From NCBI RefSeq assembly GCF_025971945.1, contig NZ_JAPDHW010000003.1:186001-250000 (forward strand): 64,000 nt of DNA, in the 5' to 3' direction. The notes under the pieces are model-generated. The model was not told the DNA's origin. It ran no database searches and saw only the letters and a list, made by a program, of their open reading frames with translations. The position numbers and the translations under genes were made by a program. Origin of the DNA: Chryseobacterium kimseyorum (GTDB lineage: Bacteria > Bacteroidota > Bacteroidia > Flavobacteriales > Weeksellaceae). Shown in pieces: positions 8,294 through 16,546 of the stretch. The stretch's first letter is position 1. Every line of letters starts with the position of its first letter.

Positions 8294-8324
8294 CAAATAT
8301 AGAATAGATTTCCTTATTTACCAA
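8294..8324 (-). promoter_or_regulatory. Promoter of the tRNA Ser-Pro-Arg cluster
   Basis: On the minus strand TTG (8324-8322), a 20-base spacer and TATATTTG (8301-8294) lie about 46 bases before tRNA-Ser. The -7 box and following GCA are identical to those of tRNA-Leu. Confidence 0.75.
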
Positions 8325-8347
8325 ATAATTTTAAGAAAAAAATTGTG

Positions 8348-8355
8348 TATTTTTG
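8348..8355 (+). promoter_or_regulatory. -7 box for the amidase gene
   Basis: TATTTTTG matches TAnnTTTG, 29 bases before the ATG at 8385. No -33 TTG is evident. Confidence 0.45.
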
Positions 8356-8384
8356 AGGGAATAATCAGTTAAAAAAATAAACTA

Positions 8385-9410
8385 ATGCGTAAGACATTAT
8401 ATATCATCGGCTTAAGTACTCTCGTTTTTTCGTGTACTTCCCAAAAAAATGTGAAGAAAAATACCTACAGGCCAAAAACTACCGCTGCACAACCAAAAAC
8501 GGCGGTTAACTCTCAAAATTTTGAAAAAAATAAACCGGAAGTTGCCACTGAACATGGTGTTGAATTTTTCAGAACCAATATTGCAGATATTACTAAAAAT
8601 GATAACACCATAAGCTATGGATCTATCGTCTCTGCAAAACCTGCCGGCTACAAAGTGGTGAAAACTCATTTCCCTGCAGTAGCGCAAAATTTCAGACAAA
8701 AATATCTGATTTTACATTACACCGTTTTACCTGATGATAAATCTGTGGAAGTTCTTACGCAACAGTCTGTAAGCGCTCATTATCTGGTGAATAATTTAGG
8801 GGATAATGAAATTTACCAGTTGGTTGATGAGAACAAACGATCATATCATGCAGGGATCAGTGCCTGGAGAAGCGATAAAAACCTCAATGACACTTCCATC
8901 GGAATTGAAATCGTTAATATGGGGTACAAGGCTGATGCTTCAGGGATGAAGGTCTTCCAACCTTTCAGCGATGAACAGATTAAAAAGGTTGCTGCTCTGG
9001 CAAAGGATATTGTGACGCGATATAATATTCCGGCTACCAATGTTTTGGCGCATTCGGATATCGCACCGACTAGAAAACAGGATCCTGGACCGCTTTTCCC
9101 GTGGAAAAAACTGTACGACGAATATCAGATTGGTATGTGGTACGACGAAATGGCTAAACAGAACTTTCTGACTTTGGCGCAGACCGATATTGAAACAAGA
9201 TACAACGAGCCTTCATTTATTTTTGTGGTGCAGACTGCTTTACAGAAATTTGGCTATGATATCTTGCCAAATGGAAAATGGGACGATGTTACAAAGAAAA
9301 CGGTTGAAGCTCTGCAGTACCATTTCAGACCACAGAATTACAGTGGAGTTCTGGATGCTGAAACGTGGGCAATTTTGCAGTCGTTGAATCAAAAATATCC
9401 AACAAAATAA
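8385..9410 (+). CDS. N-acetylmuramoyl-L-alanine amidase lipoprotein with peptidoglycan-binding domain
   Basis: A 341-residue lipoprotein (signal ends VFSC, lipid Cys17). An Amidase_2/PGRP zinc amidase fills about residues 105-250. Visible likely metal ligands are His111 in LILHYT and His223 in LAHSDIAP, with GIEIVNMG around the conserved Glu175. A C-terminal peptidoglycan-binding domain (about 262-337) ends GVLDAETWAIL. The architecture is like E. coli AmiD: it cleaves the amide bond between MurNAc and L-Ala in murein from the outer membrane or periplasm. Monocistronic, with its own terminator. Confidence 0.92.
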   Translation: MRKTLYIIGLSTLVFSCTSQKNVKKNTYRPKTTAAQPKTAVNSQNFEKNKPEVATEHGVEFFRTNIADITKNDNTISYGSIVSAKPAGYKVVKTHFPAVAQNFRQKYLILHYTVLPDDKSVEVLTQQSVSAHYLVNNLGDNEIYQLVDENKRSYHAGISAWRSDKNLNDTSIGIEIVNMGYKADASGMKVFQPFSDEQIKKVAALAKDIVTRYNIPATNVLAHSDIAPTRKQDPGPLFPWKKLYDEYQIGMWYDEMAKQNFLTLAQTDIETRYNEPSFIFVVQTALQKFGYDILPNGKWDDVTKKTVEALQYHFRPQNYSGVLDAETWAILQSLNQKYPTK

Positions 9411-9415
9411 AATTC

Positions 9416-9445
9416 AAAACGCATCTTTTAACGGTGCGTTTTTTA
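9416..9445 (+). terminator. Terminator after the amidase gene
   Basis: AACGCA pairs with TGCGTT, followed by a T run at 9439-9444. Confidence 0.8.
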
Positions 9446-9480
9446 TCATTTAAATACAATAAACTGTTAAAACTTTTTTA

Positions 9481-10881
9481 ATGGAAAATTTCAGACAGGA
9501 AAGTGACCTCTTGGGTGTTCTCAATGTTCCTTTAGAGGCGTATTACGGAGTTCAGACTCAGCGGGCTATCAATAATTTTAGAATTTCGGGTCAGCTACTT
9601 TCTTCTTATCACGAATTTATAAAAGGTTTGGCTTTTGTGAAAAAAGCAGCCGCAAAAACCAATTATGAATTAGGTTTACTAGATCAGGATTTATATTTTA
9701 AAATCGCTGAAACCTGCGATGAGTTAATCGGCGGACTGTTTCATACCGAATTTCCCGTTGACATGATTCAGGGAGGTGCGGGAACTTCCATCAACATGAA
9801 TGCGAATGAGGTAATTGCCAACCGGGTTTTGGAAAAATTAGGAAAAAACAAAGGCGAATATGAATTCTGTTCGCCCAATGACCATATCAATCTTTCACAG
9901 TCTACGAACGATGCTTATCCCACAGCAATCAAAATGGGATTGCTCCAGATGAATGAAACTTTGGTTGAAAAACTGAAAAAAATCGTTGAAGCATTCCGAG
10001 CGAAAGGAGTAGAATTTCAGGACGTCATCAAAATGGGACGAACACAGCTTCAGGACGCTGTTCCGATGACGATGGGGCAGGAGTTTGAAGCTTTTGCTGC
10101 GACACTTGAAGAAGATATTTCAAAACTGAATAACAACGCCAATCTCTTTGTTGAGGTGAATATGGGTGCAACAGCTATTGGAACGGGAATAAATGCTCCG
10201 ATTGGTTATGCCACGCTTTGTGCTAAGAATTTAGCCGAAATCACAGGTTATCCTGTCATTTCTGCACCAGATTTGGTTGAAGCCACTCCGGATACCGGTT
10301 CTTACGTTATTTATTCTTCAGCAATGAAACGTCTGGCTTTAAAATTATCGAAAATATGTAATGATTTAAGATTGCTTTCTTCAGGACCACGAGCAGGTTT
10401 ATCTGAAATCAATTTACCGCCGATGCAGCCGGGATCGTCCATTATGCCAGGAAAAGTAAATCCGGTTATTCCGGAAGTTGTGAATCAGGTTTGCTTTAAA
10501 GTGATTGGAAATGACTTGACGGTTACTTTTGCCGCAGAAGCCGGACAGTTACAGCTTAATGTAATGGAGCCCGTGCTTTCTCACACGATCATGGAAAATA
10601 TTCATTTCCTTTGCAACGCTCTCGATACGCTTCGTGAGAAATGTATTGTAGGGATTACTGCTAACCGAGAAATGTGTCTGAATATGGTTAAACACAGCAT
10701 CGGAATTGTAACGGCACTCAACCCTTACATCGGTTACAAACAGTCGACTCAGATTGCTAAAGAGGCTCTGGCAACAGGTCAGAGTGTATACAATTTGGTA
10801 TTGGAAAAGAATCTGCTTTCTCAGGAACAGTTAGATGAAATTCTAGATCCCAGAAACATGCTGAGACCTCACAATAAATAA
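9481..10881 (+). CDS. aspA: Aspartate ammonia-lyase
   Basis: Converts L-aspartate to fumarate and ammonia; a cytoplasmic homotetramer of the fumarase/aspartase superfamily. The signature GSSIMPGKVNP is at residues 318-328, with the catalytic serine in this loop. GRTQLQDAVP near 186-195 and the STNDAYPTA segment near 141-149 also fit. The N-terminus (DLLGVLNVPLEAYYGVQT) and C-terminus resemble aspartase rather than class II fumarase. Length (466 residues) is normal. It stands alone between a terminator and a repeat-filled intergenic region. Confidence 0.93.
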   Translation: MENFRQESDLLGVLNVPLEAYYGVQTQRAINNFRISGQLLSSYHEFIKGLAFVKKAAAKTNYELGLLDQDLYFKIAETCDELIGGLFHTEFPVDMIQGGAGTSINMNANEVIANRVLEKLGKNKGEYEFCSPNDHINLSQSTNDAYPTAIKMGLLQMNETLVEKLKKIVEAFRAKGVEFQDVIKMGRTQLQDAVPMTMGQEFEAFAATLEEDISKLNNNANLFVEVNMGATAIGTGINAPIGYATLCAKNLAEITGYPVISAPDLVEATPDTGSYVIYSSAMKRLALKLSKICNDLRLLSSGPRAGLSEINLPPMQPGSSIMPGKVNPVIPEVVNQVCFKVIGNDLTVTFAAEAGQLQLNVMEPVLSHTIMENIHFLCNALDTLREKCIVGITANREMCLNMVKHSIGIVTALNPYIGYKQSTQIAKEALATGQSVYNLVLEKNLLSQEQLDEILDPRNMLRPHNK

Positions 10882-11165
10882 GGTAAAGTACATCAGATAA
10901 GTATTAAGCATTAGAAAATAAATGTAAAAGATAACATGAGAGTTTTAAACATATCATGCATAATATAAAGAATTATTTAATATTTGCTTACACTTGTTTT
11001 AAGTATCAAAAACAATGTGTAAAGCATGAACTTTCAGGTCTAACGCATCAAAATTCTAGCTTAAAGCAGTAACGTTTAAGCTTAAAGCATCAATTTTTAG
11101 TTTTAAAGCATCATTTGTTAAGTTTAAAACCTTCTTTTTTATAGTTTAAAATTTGTTAAATAATT
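10881..11165. repeat. Imperfect 21-bp tandem repeat array 1
   Basis: Clear consecutive units begin at 10997, 11018, 11039, 11060, 11081 and 11102 (21 bp each), then 11123 (22 bp) and 11145. The core is YTTAAAGCATCAA followed by a T-rich end and AAG. Weaker units begin at about 10881, 10902, 10923 and 10944 in the same step, with an 11-bp phase shift before 10976. The array fills the whole space between aspA and the GT2 gene. In one frame the units from 11060 read as open heptapeptides (LKAVTFK, LKASIFS, FKASFVK). Confidence 0.75.
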
Positions 11166-11201
11166 ATCATTGATCTCATCATCAATAATCTGCATCATCC
11201 A

Positions 11202-12056
11202 GTGAAATTTTTAATTATCATTCCCGCGCACAACGAAGAGCATAATCTTCCATTCACCTTAGATTCTTTACAGCAACAGAGTTTTAAAGATTTTAAAGTG
11301 GTAATTGTGAACGACGGTTCCACGGATAGAACATCTGAGGTTATCAAAAATTATACAGATTCCGATCCCCGTTTTGAGACAGTTAATCTTGGGAAATCTG
11401 CTCATCAGCCTGGTTCTAAAGTGGTCAGCGCATTTAAAAACGGTTTGAAAACTCAAAATATTAATGATTTTGATATAATCTGTAAGTTTGATGCCGATAT
11501 TATTTTAAATGACAACTATCTTTCTGAAGTGGAGAAAGCATTCGTCAGTAATCCCAGCTATGGACTGGTTGGAGGTCTGCTGTATGTTGAACAAAATGGA
11601 AATTGGGTTTATGAAGGAAATTCAAATAGACATCACGTTCGCGGCCCAATGAAAGCTTATCGGAAAGAATGTTTTGAAGCGATTGGCGGTTTAAGGGAAA
11701 CCTTAGGTTGGGACAATATTGATTCTATTTTACTTAAAAATTTGGGTTGGGAAGAAATTGTTTTACCTGAACTGCATGTGAAATTAATCAAAGTAAAAGG
11801 AGCCGATTATACGATAAAACCTGCAGATTACTATGGCAGATACTTTTATTTTTTAGGATTAAACCGTTTTCTTACTTATGTTGCTGCGGGAAAAGAAGCG
11901 ATGAAATTGAAATCACCGGGTTTTCTCTTTCAAATTGTCGGTTCGTATGAAAAGTGTAAATCTCAAAATCTGGAGTTGAAGATTTCGAAAGACGAACAGA
12001 AAGTGATTAATGAGCAGCGATGGAATATGTTCAAAAAGAAATGGTTTAAACTGTAA
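11202..12056 (+). CDS. Glycosyltransferase family 2 protein
   Basis: A 284-residue GT-A glycosyltransferase. VNDGSTD near residues 36-42 binds the nucleotide sugar and FDAD near 96-99 is the DxD-type metal motif. The C-terminal half is soluble, with no obvious membrane helix. It starts at GTG 11202, since the first strand FLIIIPAHNEEHNLP begins immediately. It is the first of four genes in a small surface-polysaccharide group, so it probably adds a sugar to a cell-surface glycan. Donor and acceptor are unknown. Confidence 0.88.
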   Translation: MKFLIIIPAHNEEHNLPFTLDSLQQQSFKDFKVVIVNDGSTDRTSEVIKNYTDSDPRFETVNLGKSAHQPGSKVVSAFKNGLKTQNINDFDIICKFDADIILNDNYLSEVEKAFVSNPSYGLVGGLLYVEQNGNWVYEGNSNRHHVRGPMKAYRKECFEAIGGLRETLGWDNIDSILLKNLGWEEIVLPELHVKLIKVKGADYTIKPADYYGRYFYFLGLNRFLTYVAAGKEAMKLKSPGFLFQIVGSYEKCKSQNLELKISKDEQKVINEQRWNMFKKKWFKL

Positions 12057-12158
12057 TTCTAATCGGTTGGGCATATCATCCTGATTTAGCCGAAGGAAGC
12101 GCGTTCAAAATATAAATAAAAGCTGATTTGGCTTTATCTAAAACTTAATTTACCTCAC

Positions 12159-13205
12159 TTGAGAAACATAGCCTACATAGAAATTGACACCCACGCAGAG
12201 ATTGCGCAGGATTTTATGGATTTGTTGCAAGACTCCAAAGCATTTTCTGTGGATTATTATTTGTCGGAAAAGATTAAAAATCAAATTCAGGAAAATGGTA
12301 ATGTGGTACACCAATCAGATTCATCGATGATTCTGGATCAGCTGTCTACAAAAAACTATGATTTGATTATTATTGGAACTGTTCACCGTTATTTCAATAC
12401 TTTTTTGGCCATAGGCGAGAAATATAATACTTCGGTTATAATTCATAATTTGAATTTTTCTAAAATTTCAAAATCAGATTTAATTAAAAATATTTTTAAA
12501 AATGATTTGATTTACAGACTGAAATTATGGTGGAAAGAAGGATTGTTTTATGCAAACAAAACCTATGCAAAGGCAAAGCATCATTTGGTTCTCGATCGGG
12601 AATTATCTTCTGATAAGCTTGAATTTTTACCGCTTTTCTACACAAAGTCGGTTGATAAAATTAGGGATAAGATTTTCACCATTGTTATTCCTGGAGGGGT
12701 TTCTCAGAAGAGGAGAGATTATAAAAAGGTTTTCGATATCATCCGGAATTTAAAAACCGAAGATCAGTTTACCTTTGTTTTTCTGGGAAAAGCAAAATGT
12801 CATGAACTTAAAGATCTTGAAAATTTAGATAAAAATCTTCCGGAAAATATTAAAACAATCTATTTTTCTGAAAGAGTTTCTCCTGAAATCTTTGATCAGT
12901 GGATGCGAAAAGCTGATGTTCTCTGGTGTCCGATTCGGGAGGAAGCCGAATTTTTCAGCAATAAAGAAATCTATGGCGAAACAAAAATGACCGGAAATTT
13001 AGGTGATGCCATCAAATATGGTAAACCTGCAGTTTTTCCTAAAAACTATTCTTCAAAACTTGAATTTATTATTCCTGAAGAAGAAAATGTGATTGAACAG
13101 TTTTTAAAGCTGAAAGATTCGGAGTTCGATTTTCAAAAAGATTTTAGCAAAGAAAAAATTCTGAATGATGTTGAAAATGTTCTGAACAGATTTGTATCTA
13201 TTTAA
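12159..13205 (+). CDS. Putative GT-B-fold glycosyltransferase-like protein
   Basis: A 348-residue protein starting at TTG 12159 (MRNIAYIEIDTHAEIAQDF). No strong signature is seen, but the alternating pattern, a mid-protein TIVIPGGVSQKRRDYKKVFD strand-helix, FVFLGKAKC and late GDAIKYGKPAVFP resemble the nucleotide-sugar domain of GT-B enzymes. It lies between a GT2 gene and a convergent flippase and overlaps the flippase gene by 8 bases tail to tail. A glycan-building role is inference. Confidence 0.6.
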   Translation: MRNIAYIEIDTHAEIAQDFMDLLQDSKAFSVDYYLSEKIKNQIQENGNVVHQSDSSMILDQLSTKNYDLIIIGTVHRYFNTFLAIGEKYNTSVIIHNLNFSKISKSDLIKNIFKNDLIYRLKLWWKEGLFYANKTYAKAKHHLVLDRELSSDKLEFLPLFYTKSVDKIRDKIFTIVIPGGVSQKRRDYKKVFDIIRNLKTEDQFTFVFLGKAKCHELKDLENLDKNLPENIKTIYFSERVSPEIFDQWMRKADVLWCPIREEAEFFSNKEIYGETKMTGNLGDAIKYGKPAVFPKNYSSKLEFIIPEEENVIEQFLKLKDSEFDFQKDFSKEKILNDVENVLNRFVSI

Positions 13206-14676
13206 ATTTCAATACACTTTTAAGGAATTTCATATTCAAATATTGCTCCACAGGAAATATTTTGGTGAAATAATTTCCAATGAAAATCAGTATCAGAACA
13301 ACGGCAGGCTTGTAAACTAAGTTAATAAACTGATTGGCAAAATTTGGCAGAACAATGGCCACCGTAATCGCTAACGTGCAGATAATCGAAACAAAAATCA
13401 TCTCAATACTCAATGGTGAAACTTTGAACATAATGTAATTAAAAATGATCTTAATGACATTGTAAGTACTTAGGGAAATTGCCGTAGATAAAGCGATTCC
13501 CATGAGTTTTAGGTCGGTATGATTTATAAAATATAAATTTAAAGTAATCGTTAATCCTGCCAGCAAGAGCATAACAAGGATATTGAAACGGTAATATTTT
13601 GAAAGCGAAATAATGTTGCCGTTAAAACCCGTTGCAAGATCGATCAGGACTGCAGAACCCCAAATCCAGATTACAGGAGTGTATTCCTGTAACTGCAGAC
13701 CGTTTTTGGGCATAAAGTGCGTAAGAAAAGGAAATCCAACCATGATGCACGAAAACAGAACCGCTCCCAGAAAATAAAGAGATAAGGATGTTTTTTTATG
13801 AAATCTGTCAAGCTCATCCATGTCTCCTTCTGCAAGATTTTTGCTGATAATCGGAGCAGAAATATTAAACAAACCGAGTTGTGGAATAGATATCAAAGAA
13901 ATCAAGGCGTACAGAACCGAGTAGATTCCGTTTTCTTCCATTCCCAAAAACTCACCGATCATAAAGCTGTTGATCGCTAAATAATTCCCGAAAGTCCCCA
14001 GAAATCCAAAAAAACTATAGCTTGAAAATTCTTTCCAGAAATTATCTTTTTTAAAATAATCTGTACTGAAATCAAAATTTATTTTCTCTAATCGATTCGT
14101 GTAATAAATGTATCCTGAAAGCATTAAAGCAAACATTCCGAAGAAAAATGCGTAGGCAATCTTCTGTGACAATGCAAAGTAAAATACCAGACAGAAGGCT
14201 CCGAGATTGGCGATTTTTGGAAATAAATTGTCAAAAATATTTGAAACAACGATCCGTTTATAATTGGAAGTGTATTTGTTGAATACCGCACAGAGTGAGA
14301 GCAGTAAAATCATCGGTAGGATCACTTCCTTAATCTTCCAGGCCTCAGTATTTTTAAATTTAGGAAAAATATAAGGAAGAATAAAAAAGACAATTGAAAA
14401 GATGCAGAAATTGACAAAAATCGCCAACAGAGATAGTGAAAGCATGTTTTGCTTTTTGCCATCTTTTTCAACTTTGTGAAAAAATTTCACATTAGAATAA
14501 GAAATTCCCAGCACCACAAACGGTACCAGCATTTCTGCCGTGGGCAAAATATATCTCAGTTTTCCGTAGAATTCAAAATCGTTAGGGAAAATGAAAATCG
14601 CCGAAATTGTACCGATCAAAAACCCAAAATACCCAATGATCGAATATTTAAAACCCTGTCTTGCAACTACACTCAT
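13198..14676 (-). CDS. Polysaccharide/oligosaccharide flippase (Wzx-like)
   Basis: A 492-residue integral membrane protein with about 12-14 hydrophobic helices and the opening pattern typical of MOP-superfamily polysaccharide exporters (GFKYSIIGYFGFLIGTISAIFI is the first helix region). Such proteins flip lipid-linked glycan units across the inner membrane. Upstream on the same strand, 6 bases away, is the FkbM methyltransferase, forming a two-gene operon. Substrate unknown. Confidence 0.85.
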   Translation of the reverse strand: MSVVARQGFKYSIIGYFGFLIGTISAIFIFPNDFEFYGKLRYILPTAEMLVPFVVLGISYSNVKFFHKVEKDGKKQNMLSLSLLAIFVNFCIFSIVFFILPYIFPKFKNTEAWKIKEVILPMILLLSLCAVFNKYTSNYKRIVVSNIFDNLFPKIANLGAFCLVFYFALSQKIAYAFFFGMFALMLSGYIYYTNRLEKINFDFSTDYFKKDNFWKEFSSYSFFGFLGTFGNYLAINSFMIGEFLGMEENGIYSVLYALISLISIPQLGLFNISAPIISKNLAEGDMDELDRFHKKTSLSLYFLGAVLFSCIMVGFPFLTHFMPKNGLQLQEYTPVIWIWGSAVLIDLATGFNGNIISLSKYYRFNILVMLLLAGLTITLNLYFINHTDLKLMGIALSTAISLSTYNVIKIIFNYIMFKVSPLSIEMIFVSIICTLAITVAIVLPNFANQFINLVYKPAVVLILIFIGNYFTKIFPVEQYLNMKFLKSVLKFK

Positions 14677-14682
14677 AAGATT

Positions 14683-15474
14683 TTAGTTTTTTGGAAGAAA
14701 AATAATATTGTTGATGTAGTCGGTTTTGTTTTTTTCGTCGCTGATGTTTTTGGTTAAAATTTCTTCGGTTAATTTTTCAAGTGTAAAAGTTTTTCGGTTG
14801 AGATAGTTGGCGTCAAATCCCCAGCTCTCAACTTCGGAAATTTCATTCCAAATGGGTTGATCGTGATGTCTCTGTTCCATTTCAACCATGAGAGTAGGTC
14901 TGAATTTCTGAATGGTTTCCTTTCCTCCAAAAAGAGTTTTCATTTCATTTCCTTCAACATCTATTTTGATGAAATCTATTTTTTGAATGTTTTTAGATTT
15001 TGCCCATTCATCCAGTTTTACCACTTCTACAGTTTCGGTGTAAGAATTTTCCTCATCTTTTTCTTTGTAAGAGGTATTCAAGGTTCCTCTCGAAGCCACC
15101 ATTTTTCCTTTGATGATTGGAACTTTAAATTCTGCAGTCGTATTTTCGTCAGACAGAGCTACAGAAGAAATATTCATCGACGGAAATAATCTTTTCAGTC
15201 TGATGTTGAGTTTTTTGTTAGGTTCGAAAGCGTAAATATTCTGATGTTTCAGTTTATTTTCAAACTGATAAAGAAAAGTTCCAACGTTGGCACCAATATC
15301 AAAAATTACAGCGTTGCTGTTTAAATACTCTTTAATCCAAACGAGCTCGGGTTCTACATTACGGCCAGAAAAATTTTCTTTAGTGAGATTTTTTAAATTT
15401 TTAAAATACCTCTGTTTATAAAAACTCGGACTGATGTACTGTAAGTTTTCTGCGAGCTGTTGGTATAAAGACAT
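14683..15474 (-). CDS. FkbM family methyltransferase
   Basis: A SAM-dependent methyltransferase of the FkbM type: VIFDIGANVGTFLYQF holds the SAM-binding loop and IDFIKIDVEGNEMKTLFGG is the family's second motif. I place the start at ATG 15474 (263 residues). An in-frame TTG at 15501-15499 is the end of TACCTTTG, a -7 promoter box, so it cannot be translated from that promoter. It is probably co-transcribed with the flippase and would methylate a sugar of the surface glycan. Confidence 0.85.
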   Translation of the reverse strand: MSLYQQLAENLQYISPSFYKQRYFKNLKNLTKENFSGRNVEPELVWIKEYLNSNAVIFDIGANVGTFLYQFENKLKHQNIYAFEPNKKLNIRLKRLFPSMNISSVALSDENTTAEFKVPIIKGKMVASRGTLNTSYKEKDEENSYTETVEVVKLDEWAKSKNIQKIDFIKIDVEGNEMKTLFGGKETIQKFRPTLMVEMEQRHHDQPIWNEISEVESWGFDANYLNRKTFTLEKLTEEILTKNISDEKNKTDYINNIIFLPKN

Positions 15475-15498
15475 TGATTTCAATTTTATATCGACCGA

Positions 15499-15506
15499 CA
15501 AAGGTA
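15499..15506 (-). promoter_or_regulatory. -7 box for the FkbM methyltransferase-flippase operon
   Basis: TACCTTTG on the minus strand matches TAnnTTTG, 25 bases before the ATG at 15474. Confidence 0.5.
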
Positions 15507-15589
15507 GTGAAAAATGTTAAAATGGTGTTAAAATATTATCACCACAGATCAGAGTTTACATGAATAGTGTGTGGCAGATGACTAAAAAA

Positions 15590-16267
15590 TTACGCCGGCG
15601 TTTCCGAAAACGGTGCATTTAAGAAATCATTAAAAGGCTTTGCAGAATTCATAATATCTGTTAGGTTTTCCACTGCATTTTTATCCATCACTTCTTTGTT
15701 GGATAAGTTATAAACTCCAATAAAACTTTTAAGTCTGAGATAATCAGCCATGGGATCTTCTTTTTCAAATCCCTGCGGAATTTTTTTAAGCTCGTGCTCG
15801 CGGTCTAATGCACCATAGTATTTTTTGAAATCCTGATGATCAACTGCTTTCAGAAATTCATTTTTGAAAACAGATATTTCTTTTCTGATTTCCTTTAATA
15901 CTGAAGCTTCCGGTAAATAAATTCCGCTTGCGATAAATGATTTTCCGGGCTGTATGTGAAGATAATGACCAGACTTTTCATTGCTTTTACCCATGCCTAA
16001 TGAAGCTCCGAAGTAGGTTTTATATGGTGTTTTATCTTTAGAAAACCGAATGTCTCTGTAGATTCTTAGCAGTGATTTTTTAGCATTCAGTTTGGCTACT
16101 TTTTCATCTGTTTTTCCAACTTCCTGAATAAGATGTTCTACAAAATTTTCAAATTCTTGCTGAGCATCGATGAATAGATTTTTATGATCATTAAACCATT
16201 CCCGGTTATTATTCTCATTCAGTTGTTTCAGATAGTCAAATACTTTTTTTGAAAGGGTAGCCGCCAT
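15590..16267 (-). CDS. DUF2461 domain protein
   Basis: A 225-residue protein of the DUF2461/TIGR02453 family, recognisable by NREWFNDHK, LLRIYRDIRFSKDKTPYKT and the GHYLHIQPG segment. Its function is not established. The start is set at ATG 16267; an upstream TTG (16288-16286) coincides with the end of the -7 box TAATTTTG. No close operon partner. Confidence 0.88.
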   Translation of the reverse strand: MAATLSKKVFDYLKQLNENNNREWFNDHKNLFIDAQQEFENFVEHLIQEVGKTDEKVAKLNAKKSLLRIYRDIRFSKDKTPYKTYFGASLGMGKSNEKSGHYLHIQPGKSFIASGIYLPEASVLKEIRKEISVFKNEFLKAVDHQDFKKYYGALDREHELKKIPQGFEKEDPMADYLRLKSFIGVYNLSNKEVMDKNAVENLTDIMNSAKPFNDFLNAPFSETPA

Positions 16268-16285
16268 TTTCTTATTACTTTTAAT

Positions 16286-16293
16286 CAAAATTA
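16286..16293 (-). promoter_or_regulatory. -7 box for the DUF2461 gene
   Basis: TAATTTTG on the minus strand, 18 bases before the ATG; its TTG would otherwise be read as a start codon. Confidence 0.5.
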
Positions 16294-16518
16294 AATAAAT
16301 CTAATCAGACTTGAAGCTTTTATCTCTCATTTAAATAATTCATAAATATTAATTAAAAATTCAAATAAATCGATAAACAAAAATGAATTTGTGGGTTTTT
16401 TAAATTTAAAATAAAATTTTTATCCTTTTTTTGCATAAATTCAAAAATACTTAGAGTTTTCCAAATTAAAATTATCAATTCGTTAATATTATATAAAGCG
16501 TTATCAAATAATTAGTTG

Positions 16519-16526
16519 TATCTTTG
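16519..16526 (+). promoter_or_regulatory. -7 box for the DEAD-box helicase gene
   Basis: TATCTTTG matches TAnnTTTG, 20 bases before the ATG at 16547. Confidence 0.55.
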
Positions 16527-16546
16527 CAAAAATTTTATATCAATTA

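Noticed and set aside
10997..11165. CRISPR array
   Set aside because: Units are contiguous 21-mers without unique spacers, and there are no cas genes in the window.
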